Shown piece by piece: positions 34,882-46,853 of a stretch of DNA of 64,000 nucleotides. Position 1 is the stretch's first letter; each line of letters starts with the position of its first letter. The stretch comes from Bimastos eiseni. Taxonomy: Eukaryota; Annelida; Clitellata; Crassiclitellata; Lumbricidae. The stretch is from positions 38,177,346 to 38,241,345 of the forward strand of contig OY365811.1 in the NCBI GenBank assembly GCA_959347315.1, read 5' to 3'. Below the pieces are notes generated by a model, which saw nothing but the letters and a program-made list of their open reading frames with translations, was not told the DNA's origin and did not search any database. A program made the position numbers and the translations under genes.

Positions 34882-37756
34882 TAGAGAGACAGAGATAGAT
34901 GGATAGTCAGACGTATATGGAAACAGATGTAGAGCTTTATACAGCCAGATAGAGACAAACGTCGAGCGTGAAAGAGAGACGTAGACAATCATAGACAGAG
35001 ACACACGGAGTGACATATTCAACGACAGAGATGGACAAGGAGCAAACCGTGGGAAGAACCCAAAGAAGGTCGCTTGGCATCTTCTCTAGTATCTCTACCG
35101 ATCAAGTACCAGCTGCTGATGTTGTTGTGGTTGTAATTGAGTCACCCACCGTCTTTGGTTCTAGACAAAGGCGTCTACATCGATGATCTCCAGCCATGCG
35201 TGAAGATGAACAAACTCGGCCAGTAAACCAATCGCAGCAGCCAAGGGGAATGAATGCTGCCGAGTATAGGGAGGCAGGGAGTGGGCGATGTGACTTTCCA
35301 TATGAAAGCAACCGTGTCCAAGCAACATCCATTCATTCTGAACATTATATAGCCTTCATTCAAGAACCTACTCAGGAGCGAAATGATAGCGATGAATGAC
35401 GGGGTGCGACTACTAAGAATTATCATCTTTGTCGTCGTCGCCATCATCATCATTATCATCGTCGTCGAAGTGCTAAGCTGTAATCGTAATATTGGGATTT
35501 CCTCAGTGCCCACAGCAGCGTTGTCGCGGGAACCAGCTTATTCATAAGCCTCCGCTTACTCGCTTAGTTAGAACAAAATCAGTAGACAGAGGGTCAAAAT
35601 TGGGTTTGTGCAAAGATTCAAAGGGTAGGGCAAGAAGTCAGTCAGACGGCTAGGTAGGGTGGATGGCATTTAGTATTTAAACGACGATGGAGGCAGAGGG
35701 GCGAAAAGGAGGAATCAGGATCTGTATACAAATGAAGATCGTTTGGTGCTAAAACATGAATAAATTAATTACGTAATTAAAAATCAATCAATGAAAATAT
35801 AAATTACCGAATAAAGAAAGACAAGAATGAAAGAATAAACGATTCAATCAATCAATCAAAATATCCATCAGTTACACAATTAGTCAGTCAGTCAGTTAGT
35901 CAGTCGGTCGGTCGGTCGGTCGGTCGGTCGGTCGGTCAGTCAGTCAGTAAGCACATGGGTTGACAGATTGGAACAACTAGAGATCGGTGTAGTGCCGAAT
36001 GCATAATTACGTCACTCGGACGCAGACAGACGCGTCATTGGTTGTCGTAGACAGTCGACTTCGAAGCCAGACGTCTGACCAAACCATCGCCGACCTCATT
36101 TGGTGCTTGACCTGACCTAGTTGTCTCAACTCCAGGATCACATGGCCGACAGATCCTACCCCCCTCTGGGCGCTGTACTTGGCCTATTATCACACACCTC
36201 TGCCACTTGGACCGCAACATCTTCCCAGACCCCCTCTGGGGACAGTCAGCGCCGTATTTCCGGTGTGGTGACACGTAGGTTAGTTGCGATAACGGTTCCG
36301 GGGGACAGAGTAGGGCACCTTTGAAGTAACCTGCTACAGACGATGCTATATAAATTGTCATAGTTTAAGTTACAATTATGATTTCGGTTAGGCGATTTAT
36401 AAAGTAACCTACAGTGCCTTGATAATAAACACTTAATAGGAAATTGAAATAACTCCATGTGGAGTTTGAAATATATTGACAATCGATATTTATAGATGCG
36501 AAATGAAGTCCTGTCTATAAATAGTAAGTTATCGGAATTGGAACAACGGAATATTTTGTGACAAGGTTCTACCATGCTTTGGGTATTATGCTTCTATCTG
36601 TAGCTAATCATCAAAGTGATTATTGTTTTACTCATCTTTTATCTTTTCTATCGTCGTTCAGTACATTTATTCGAGTATAATTTTATTTGATACGGAATGC
36701 AGGTAAGCCAGACGTATTCTTAGTGGGGTATTAACTCCTCCTGGATAACCTCAACTCTCCTGTGACTTGACCCCTATAAACAAAATCCATGCATTAAGAA
36801 CCCTCCGTATCTTCCATCACCCTTTTGTTTACACCAAACACCCTTCAACGAATCCTGTCCGCAAATTGTGTTGTAATACTTGTGCTAACCTGAGGTATAA
36901 TTTTTTTACCAAACCTTAAATTCTGCGATTGCATCACCCGCCTTTACCGCTCGTGCTTCAGGCAATATCTGTGACCTTTGCAAAATCTGCCATATATACG
37001 TGATTTCAACACAGCTCGTGACCAAAACCCCCAAGCACCAACATATCATTTCTCTCCTTAAATGACTCCATTGGTTCAAAATTCCCTTGGTATGAATCAG
37101 TCGCTCAAGATTCAATAATAGCACTTGTCGCAACTATAGTAGTTAGACGACTCTGCATGAGATAACAAAGATCATCAGGGTCGCCCTCCTCCTTTACAAA
37201 GACTTGGGACTGGCAGTGACGGAGTATATCAGAACTGTCTTTGTGTTATGACTATTTGGACCCACACCGGTCGATGCCCAGGGCTATAAGACCAGATCGA
37301 TGAGTTTCGGAGAAACACAAAGCCAGGTCCTAATGGTGCGACTGACGAGATTTTACGAGAGGACGTTGCTATCGAGCAACGAACCGCGCATGTCTGGAGA
37401 CGGCGAGTGGGAAGAGGGGTGGGGTGTTTGGGAGTGGAATGAGGATATATTATGGAGAGGGAAGGTTGCGGACATGGAGAGGTCAGCAGACGTAGATTAT
37501 GGAAAGAGAGAGAAGAAAAGATGGACTAAAGCAGAGACAGTCAGATAAAGACATAGACAGACAGACGCATAGCGATAGACATACAGACGAACAGACAGAC
37601 AGACAGACAGACAGACAGATAGACAGACAGACAGACAGATAGACATACAGACAGACAGATAGACATACAGACGGGCAGGCAGGCAGAAACAGATCAGAAA
37701 CAGAGGCAGAGCTACAGTAAAAAACAGCGATATGAATATAGCGATGGCTGGGGACC
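34421..37756. other. Gene-free region
   Basis: Contains (ACAG)/(GA)n at 34700-35040, a GTCA/GTCG quadruplet tract at 35882-35950, a repeat tail (GATGCTATATAAATTGTCAT) near 36342, a SINE family-3 fragment at about 37155-37235 (GATAACAAAGATCATCAGGG and ACTTGGGACTGGCAGTG), and (ACAG)n at 37555-37690. No coding exon is recognised. Confidence 0.45.
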
Positions 37757-37948
37757 GTTCGATAGTCCGAAGGTTCGATAGTCCGAAGGTTCGATAGTCC
37801 GAAGGTTCGATAGTCCGAAGGTTCGATAGTCCGAAGGTTCGATAGTCCGAAGGCTCGATAGTCCGAAGGTTCGATAGTCCGAAGGTTCGATAGTCCGAAG
37901 GCTCGATAGTCCGAAGGTTCGATAGTCCGAAGGCTCGATAGTCCGAAT
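37757..37948. repeat. 16-bp minisatellite, 12 copies
   Basis: The unit is GTTCGATAGTCCGAAG with a T/C variant at position 2. It spans 192 bp, exactly 12 units. Degenerate direct copies continue to about 38015 and inverted copies follow at 38028-38060 (TTCGAACTATC and CCTTCGGATTATCC). Confidence 0.95.
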
Positions 37949-38072
37949 ATTAGTGTAAGCTCGAGAGTGCATATGGTTCGATAGCCCGAAGGTTCTATAG
38001 TCCCAAAATCTTCGGACTAGAAAATTTGCTTCGAACTATCATACCTTCGGATTATCCATATAGAACCCGAGA

Positions 38073-39775
38073 GATAACGACAGAGAGCCCTGGAAAAGTT
38101 CTGGAACGCTCAAGATTGATAGTGACATAGGTAGACAGTCATAGAGAGACAGACACAGAGATAGAGAGGCACACAGAGAAAGAGAGACACAGTGAGACAT
38201 AATGAATGTACTGTAGCCCCAGTTCCCCACTTGAGACAGAGAGACACATAACGAGAGAGACATTAATAGCGGCACACAGAAAGACATAGAGAGAGATTGC
38301 CACTGGATGACTGGATGACTGGAGACATAGAGATATACAGACAAACAGAGAGCGAGAGATAGAGAGCGAAAGAGAGAGACAGGGCGCACTCGAAAACCCC
38401 GTGACCCAATTAAGCAAGTGTAGACATTTTGCCCTCCCCTTCATTCGCCGTCGTCTGATGAAATTCCCGCCATTGGCGGCGATCGAGGACACTATGACAT
38501 CACTAACCAGACGACACAATTTCGTCCTTAAGTCCTTGTGGTCGTCTGATGGACGTCCGTCCGTCCTTCTTCCTTCCTTTCGTCCAACGTTTCGTCCTCA
38601 AAATCGGTGAAAATAACAAGAACTTAATTTAATACATTCCGTCAGGAAACCAAGAGCCTCGCTTTCGAAAGGACCTGGAGAAATAAACATCTGAATATTA
38701 ATAATATTAGTCCATGGCTCCCAGGTAATACTAATACTAATTCTAGTACTATTTCTGCTGCTGCCATTAGTATTACTACTCTATACCACCACTACTTCTT
38801 CCACTACTACACCTACTACTACATGAATATACTACAAATAATAATTATAATAGGCGGACCAGACTACTCTAACATTTATTCCGGCTAGCAGAAAATTGAG
38901 ACTACTAGCTAGCGGTCCCGGCGGCCGGGAAAGTTAGGCCAAACCCTAAAAATGTCCTGGTTGTTAGCCAAACCCTAAAAATCTCTCGGTTTTTAAAAAT
39001 TGACCTGACTTACCAACGTCTCCTTGATTTTACTACTGGCAACTGGCGAGTAAATTCATTTTTAACTTCACGTTTATTTATTACAAAACATGTTACCTCT
39101 TCCGGTGTTTATTATAGTTGAGCGAGTTTTCTTACTGATAAAATCTTACGGAATGCCTTAAATTAGTTCTTGCTATTGGTCAGATCAAAAAAGTCGATTA
39201 GCAGAAGAAACTCTTGAAGCTGTTATGATAGTGAAAGTGAATATGGAAGAAACATTTGTTGCATTTTATGACAGAATATTAGCAGAAAAAAGCATTTAAG
39301 AAGCATACATTCAAGTGCCAAATATGAGTGACTGATCTGATAAATTTAGAATAACTAAATTAAAATTTAAAAACATGATATGTTATGCAAGAATGTTAGC
39401 AGACAAAAACACTTGTAAGAATCATACATTCAGGTGCCAAAATTTGAGTGACTGATTTGATAAATTTAGAATTTAAATTTAAATTAAAAGGCATCATTGA
39501 TTTGCAATTAAACCTTTCAGTAACTGTTATACAAACACAATGCATAACCATAAAATAAATATTTGTGCAGGTGTTATTATAAGCTATTGACAACAACACA
39601 AATTATTTTGTGATTGAAGTGTCCCATTTTTTAAGTTCCCAATAGCTGGTCAGCCTAAATTATTACAACAGTATCACATGCTCACCTATAGCCTACGACT
39701 GGTGGAAAAGGGGAAATTTAAATTCCGGAATCAGCGTACATAGTTCTGTTCGTATAGCTCATCATTGTGTCAAAC
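38073..39775. other. Gene-free region with a diverged local duplication
   Basis: A (GACA)/(GA)-rich tract lies at 38120-38390. Two diverged copies of about 80 bp lie at 39274-39352 and 39391-39472 (GTGCCAAATATGAGTGACTG against GTGCCAAAATTTGAGTGACT). Nothing coding is recognised. Confidence 0.45.
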
Positions 39776-39776
39776 A

Positions 39777-40310
39777 CTCTGTCTGTCTGTCTATCGGTCT
39801 GCCTGTCTGTCGGTCTGTCGGTCTGTCTGTCTGTCGGTCTGTCTGTCTGTCTGTCGGTCTGTCGGTCTGTCGGTCTGTCGGTCTGTCTGTCGGTCTGTCG
39901 GTCCGTCGGTCTTTCGGTCTGTCTGTCTTTCGGTCTGTCGGTCGGTCTGTCGGTCTGTCTGTCGGTATGTCGGTCTGTCTGTCGGTCGGTCTGTCGGTCT
40001 GTCTGTCGGTCTGTCTGTCGGTCTGTCGGTCTGTCTGTCGGTATGTCTGTCTGTCTGTCGGTCTGTCTGTCTGTCTGTCGGTCTGTCTGTCGGTCTGTCT
40101 GTCGGTCTGTCTGTCGGTCTGTCGGTCTGTCTGTCGGTCTGTCTTTCGGTCTGTCGGTCTGTCTGTCTGTCGGTCTGTCTGTCGGTCTGTCTGTCGGTCT
40201 GTCTTTCGGTCTGTCGGTCTGTCGGTCTGTCGGTCTGTCGGTCTGTATGTCGGTATGTCGGTCTGTCTGTCTGTCTGTCTGTCGGTCTGTCTGCCTGTCT
40301 GTTGCGGCTG
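39777..40310. repeat. Mixed CTGT/CGGT tetranucleotide array, about 530 bp
   Basis: Each unit is either CTGT or CGGT (rarely CTTT, TATG or CCGT), in an irregular order. Three plus-strand frames are open over most of it (SVCLSVGLS), which is an artefact of period-4 sequence. Confidence 0.95.
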
Positions 40311-40725
40311 TGTCTCTGTCTGTAGCCTATGTGTGTTGGTCTGTATGTCTGCCTACTTCCGTCTATTTCGTAGACAATTAACCGTCACGTGATATTTCAT
40401 TGTGCATTTCCTAGAATTGTGAAACGTACTTTCAATTATGCAGATGAAGATATGAGAATTTCGCGACAACAAAATACTATTGAACTCAAGGGAAAGGTAT
40501 ACAAAACAATGGCGAGATTGGTGATGCTGTATGGAGCAGGGTCTGGAAGAGCTATAATAAATGGAGAGAGCGGAAATGAGAATTCTGAGGTGAATATATG
40601 ATAAATGGAGTCTCACTAAGGGATAATAAAATTGGAGAGAAGTCATCTGACTGACCTTTACCGAGCGCCTCTGAGTAGATATCTTGAAGGGGCGCTATGC
40701 CAAGTATTTCTGATTGATTGGTCAG

Positions 40726-40773
<48 letters not shown>

Positions 40774-40776
40774 AAC

Positions 40777-40811
<35 letters not shown>

Positions 40812-40869
40812 ATCAGTATCCTCTAATAATATAGGTATAAATATGTAGACTTATGATATGTATATTACG

Positions 40870-41105
40870 TCTTCATTTTCTTAGACTCGGCACATGAGAA
40901 CGGGTGACCAGGCCTCTCAGTCGCCGTCTCGTCTTCCCCGTCTCGTCTTCCCGCCGACTGTATACAGCCAGCGTGCTCATTATAGATGAGCTGGTTTGGG
41001 GTTCAGGTGGGGGCAGGAACCTAGAACCAAATTGTCAACCCAGGATAGGGTCAGCTTTGTCTTTGTGGTTCAACGTGTACGTGTGAGCCCCACCAGTGCC
41101 ATGGT
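40870..41105 (-). mobile_element. SINE, family 2, minus orientation
   Basis: The plus strand reads TTTTCTTAGACTCGGCACAT followed by GAGAACGGGTGACCAGGCCT, the reverse complement pattern of the family-2 3' end at 2370-2410. The limits are approximate. Confidence 0.5.
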
Positions 41106-41240
41106 GGCTTCTCCAGCGAAATGAACATCAGACAAGAAGCCTGCAATTTTTTTACTCCGTCATAAATCAGAGTTACGGGAGGCGCCTTCAATAAGAATCT
41201 AAAGACGATAGTTGAAGCTACATTAAACATAATATGATAT

Positions 41241-41271
<31 letters not shown>

Positions 41272-42066
41272 CTTCACATGCGCTGTGTATAGCAATTGGC
41301 TTATATATGATATTATATCAATATAAATATTTTATATCAATCAATATATTTTTTAATGTAATATATGCTGGGCTTGACTCCCCGGATTTCGACCTGGCAC
41401 CGAAAAGAAACGAGAGGATTGGCTATTACGGACTTGATTTGGTATAACGCCGGTGAATAAGCAGGTCTCCCTGACTTTGCTTTTGTGGGCGCTGAGAAGT
41501 TTTCGAGGATTTACATTACATACAACCACATGCATAATATATACTCGTGTGCACTGTGCAGCTAGCATCAATATATATACACACACATATACACACACAT
41601 ACACACGCACACACACACATAAACACACGTGTTAATACACACATTATCTAAACATATCATGTATACGACTATATAAATGAATAGTCTCATTTAATTTTAG
41701 GATATCACCCGAAACGATGCGTCATTTGTCGGATGTGAACTTCACAGACAAATGAAGGCACACAGTGGCATAGAAACAGGCAGGCAGGCTGACATATAAA
41801 CGGACAGATAAGCAAGAGACATAGGCAGGAGAGACAGGGCTGCAGGTGCACGACGGAGGCCAGACATGGAAACCGAAACGAGTGAATGTTGCGGAGGAAG
41901 AGAAGAAATGGAGAGACAGACATAGAGAGACTGAGACAGACATACAGAGTGGTAGACAGACATATTTAGAGACTGACAAAAAAGAGGTAGAAACAAACTG
42001 ACTGTCAAATAGGCAGAAAGACAGACAGGCAGGCATACAGACAGATAAAGACAAACAGGCAGAGGT

Positions 42067-42309
42067 ATGATGTTAGAGCCCGTGCTTGCTACGGCCAATC
42101 AGAGGCAGCGTCGATTGCTAATAAAAAGGAGAGAGCGAGCGGATGCAGAGGCAGAGGTTGATGAGACTGAGACGGATGAGGAGACGGATGAAGATGCTTT
42201 GACGGCGAAACGAAAGACGAAGATCGTCGCATCTCATATGACGAACAGAGTACAACGGGAGAAGTCACTCAGCGCACACATAGAAAGACACAAAAACAGA
42301 CGCACATAG
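42067..42309 (+). other. Short open frame just upstream of the TGF-beta gene (possible leader ORF)
   Basis: An 80-codon ATG frame with a basic start and an acidic Glu/Thr/Asp middle, ending about 200 bp before the TGF-beta ATG. The flanks are GACA-type repeats. I recognise no domain. It could be part of the 5' untranslated region of the downstream gene or chance. Confidence 0.15.
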
Positions 42310-42510
42310 ACAGACAGACACAGACGTACAGCTGGCGATAAAGCTAAAGGTTGACAAACAGGTTGAGACCGAGATACACTCAGAGAGACATCGAGACTGA
42401 TATATAGGAAGGTAGACGCACAGACGAACAGACGGACACACGCACATAAGCAGACTAAGCGAGACGCAGAGACTTCGCTGCTCAATAGTGAGCAAGTCAG
42501 TCGCTCGGTC

Positions 42511-44851
42511 ATGGATTCCGTGCTTATCGTTTTCCTTCTGCTGGGGTCGATCTTCGATGGGGCTGGGTTCAAAGGTCGCGCGTTGGCCCATCAGCAACAG
42601 CAGCCGAGGCCAAGCAATGGAGGGTGTCCGTCTGTGGTAGCCGACGATTCCGAGGAACAGGAATCGAATCCGGGGTCATCCGGATGTGGTCAACAGGTTG
42701 GGATGGAGGACAAGCAACCTGGAGCGAGGGATAGACTCTCCATGGCTCCCTCTCCAGTCCCTCTACAGCTGACCAGCGATCAATGGCAAAACAGGCAAAG
42801 GTCAGTGACAGACACGCAGACATACAGACGCACGAACACAGGCATGCGCACAAACAGATAAAGCATGAGTACAAACACGCACTCAGTCGAGTTCACACAC
42901 GTAAACGATCAGGAAAAGGAACACAGGCACAACACGCAAATCCACACATACAAACGCACTGACACAGACGGTTATACACACATATACACTCACACCCAAA
43001 CACACGCGCTCAAGCACGGCTCTGTGTCTATATTCCGAAGGTTCGATGATCCGAGGATTGCATGGTTTCCGGTCGATAAGTGAGAAATAAGATTGGGGTT
43101 TTAGGGGTAGCTGGATTGACGAAAGAATTCTGCTTGACTAGAAGCTGGATTGCACCATTCTTTTCATTCATCCAGCTTCCATTTAGGTATGAATCGTTTC
43201 ACATCCATCCAGCTCCCAGTTTTACACATTCTTTTCAACAATTAATCCAGCTTCTAGTTGCATCAATGTCGGAATATAGAACCTTCGGATTATCGAGCGG
43301 ACATCGTCAAACACATGCTCGAAAGTACACGCGTAAATATTTATGAACGCACACATAAAAGCACACATACATACAGTGTCACACACGCATATATATATTT
43401 ATATAGATCCTTTCTCAACTTCCTTATTTCTAATCTGAACTAATTCACTGACTTATCACTCAGCAATGAATTACTTCTGTTTATATGGCATAAACTATCA
43501 ATCGACGGTGCTTCAACTGTATAAGCGCCGCAAGCAAAAGCCATAATACGTTGGAGCATCTGAATTGTAGTCGGTCAGGTCAGGATATTGGTCAGGTCAG
43601 GCATATGGAAGGTCAGGACGAAAGTGAGAATAAAGAGGAATTCAAGAGGGAGACGCGGAGAAGAAGCACGTGATCTATGCCTCTGTGGAGCATCATGAGA
43701 AGATAAATTACATAGACTGGAAACTGACAGCACAGACCGACCATCGAACAGGATTGGACTGTCATGAGAAGGATTAAAACGAAGGAGTGGAATAATCCAA
43801 GGAGGAGAAGGATAATAGAAGAAGGAGCAGGAGAGGAAGAATGAGTGGATGGAGGTTGTTTACACGTTGACGCGTCTATGTGGTTCGGCATGCGCGCTTT
43901 GAACTTTGGAACGGTGCCAGATCCGTAGCACCACAGAGGTGAATTGGCACCATTTGGAATCGCTTTGGTTGCGGATTTATAGCCATCAGAATCACTGTAA
44001 CGGACCCCCCGCTATCGTAACCTTTCGCTTGATGTTTCCCGGTCTGTTGCCCGTCGCTGACCTACTTAACGGTATATTCGTCGCATCCTACTCCTTTCCC
44101 AGGACTTGCCTGTCTGGCCCAGCCCCCACCTTCTTTGTACGATGGGCCACAAGGCCTCCGGGGAGATGCGTATCCTTCCCATTGAGTTGGGTGGGCGGTC
44201 GAAGGGTCGGGGTGGGTGGTCGGGCCAAGGCGCGGATAATCTACGACCCAAGGCTGCAGTAGCGCCATCAAGCTGTCATGACATCCTGCGTACGAGGCTT
44301 CTTCCGCTTTCTGTTCGGCCGCCTCTTTCTCTTCTTCTTCTTCTTCTTCTTCTTCTTCTTCTACTTCTTCTTCTTCTTTCCTCTCTCTCGTTCTTCCTTC
44401 TTCCTCTGCTCTCCATATTTCAATCAACTTATCCATCCTTTTATTTTACTTCAGGTGATTCGTCTTTGTCTTAATCTCTTCCTTCTCCTTCCTCTCTCAC
44501 ACCTTTTCCTCGTGCGCAATTTTTCCACCCTCCTCCCCTTCTTCCGTACCATCCATCTCGCCCTCTTCTTCCGTCTTCACCTTTTTCACTCCTTCCTGCA
44601 TCTACATCGCTTTCCTCCACCATCCTCACTGCTTGCTTCTTCTCCTTTTCCATCTCCTCCTTAACCTCCTCTTACTCCTCCTTCTCATCCGCTGCATCCT
44701 CTTCCTTGCGAGGCTCCTAGCACTCCATCTCACGCGTCCTCCTTTCTCAGCAGCTGAATCAGAATCCGAATTCCAGCCTGTATTATTTTCATTCGCTTAT
44801 TAACGGGACTTTAAATGCACGAAAGAAGTTCATCTGTCTCTCAAATCCATG

Positions 44852-44903
<52 letters not shown>

Positions 44904-45117
44904 TGAATCTGTAATGTAAACATTTACATATGTATATATTATGTACATGTATATATGTTACATATAATATAATTACACGTAATATGTATTATGTACAAAT
45001 ATTTATATTTACACTCAGATATATTTCTTAGTCGCAGAGAGAGAAAAAGATAGATAGATAGATAGAGAGAGACAGAGAGAGACAGACAGACAGACAGACA
45101 GAGACAGACAGACAGAC

Positions 45118-45152
<35 letters not shown>

Positions 45153-46778
45153 CAGAGAGAGAGAGAGACAGACAGAGAGACAGAGATAGAGAGAGAGACA
45201 GAGAGAGAGAGACAGACAGAGAGACAGAGATAGAGAGAGAGACAGACAGAGACAGAGACAGATTGAAAGAGAGAGTTATAGACATTCTGACAGACAGACA
45301 GAGTGTGACAGAGACAGCGAGAGAGAGTGAGAGCGAGCGAGCGAGCGAGCGAGAGAGAGAGAGAGAGAGTGCGTGTTTATGTGTGTGTGTGTGTGTATAT
45401 GTGTGTGTTTGTATGTGTGTGTGCAGGGTTATAAGCTTCTCTAAGCGCCGCTCCCCTTGAAAATATTTTACCAATCGCCGCTTAAATCGCATCATCGCAC
45501 GTTCAGACGCTCAAATATATTACACTACGACATGAATTCTGAGACGGATTTGAACCTGGAGCCTTAATGCATTACTCTGTGCGTTGATATTCCCGATTTC
45601 TCTCCTTTTAGGAAGAAGCAGACACGGATCTTCGCCATCCAACACGAGATTCTCGATCGTCTAGGACTTCGTCGGAGACCAAACGTCACATCGGTGAATC
45701 TGACGGGTGAGGAACTGGAACGATACGAGGAACTGCTGAGACAGACGGAGACCCAGGACAGAGCCATCTACCAACGAGACTTCTACGCCAAACGATACCA
45801 GACCATACTACCCTTGTGTAAGTAGATCGCAATCAGTCCATTTTATGAGCATTGACTGCTCTCCTATTTCCACCAAACCATTCTCTATACCAGTTTTTCA
45901 ACAACAGACCATCGTGCAAAAGTTACGCCTTAGGGTAATACAATAACAACTAGTAAAATGATCATCGATTTTTTAAATTCGAAAACCTTTATAATTTTGA
46001 CATAATTGCCTAATACTGGTTAAAGTATGGAAGTTCTTTCGTCCAATAACCACGTCACAACGTGTGGTTATAGAGACATCGTTACAAGAAGTAATACAAG
46101 GATATTCCGTAGATCATTAATTCATTTAATCAATTGTTACGTTTATATAGCGCCTCCTCCAAAGAAGTCTACACGGCGGCACTCCCAGTCCAGCCACACA
46201 TCAGTCTTAAGCAACTCGTAAAACAAAAGTTGCATGTGACAAGAATATCAAATAGCATTGTTCTGGATACCGTATTAGCTCACAAAGTGTGGAAGCGTAC
46301 ACAGCACAGTGCAGAGATTGCGCTAAGCAAATTTAAGTGAATGACTTGATGAAGGTCTCTCTACACACAGCAACTGTCCCAGGAAGCAGGATCGAAATCA
46401 TCGAATGCTCAAACTAATCGGCTACCGTGCCTCTGTATCGACTTCTCTTATGTCTCTGTAGGTTCGTTACCTCGTAACAGCGACAATTCATGGAGTGATG
46501 AGAAGTCGAAAGAGATGCGACTCCACTTCTCAGTCGAACCGATCGAGAACATTGGTAGACACAGGGAAACCCGGCTCTCTGTTGCAGATCTAAGACTACG
46601 AACGAAAACCAACGCAGGTATTATACACGACACACTAATGCTACGACTACAATTACAAATGCACTACTACTACTATTACTACTGTAACTACTTTCACTTC
46701 CACTTCCACTACCACTACTACTACTACTTCCACTACTATCACTAATTACGCTACTAATACTTATACTACTATAATTTT

Positions 46779-46853
<75 letters not shown>

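Noticed and set aside
39765..40392. Three overlapping CLSV-rich frames, resembling a Cys-rich protein
   Set aside because: Artefact of a period-4 repeat; all three plus frames are open at once.
44066..44262. Possible Pro-rich exon on either strand
   Set aside because: Overlapping frames in three registers, no splice-phase fit with the TGF-beta model, no recognisable motif.
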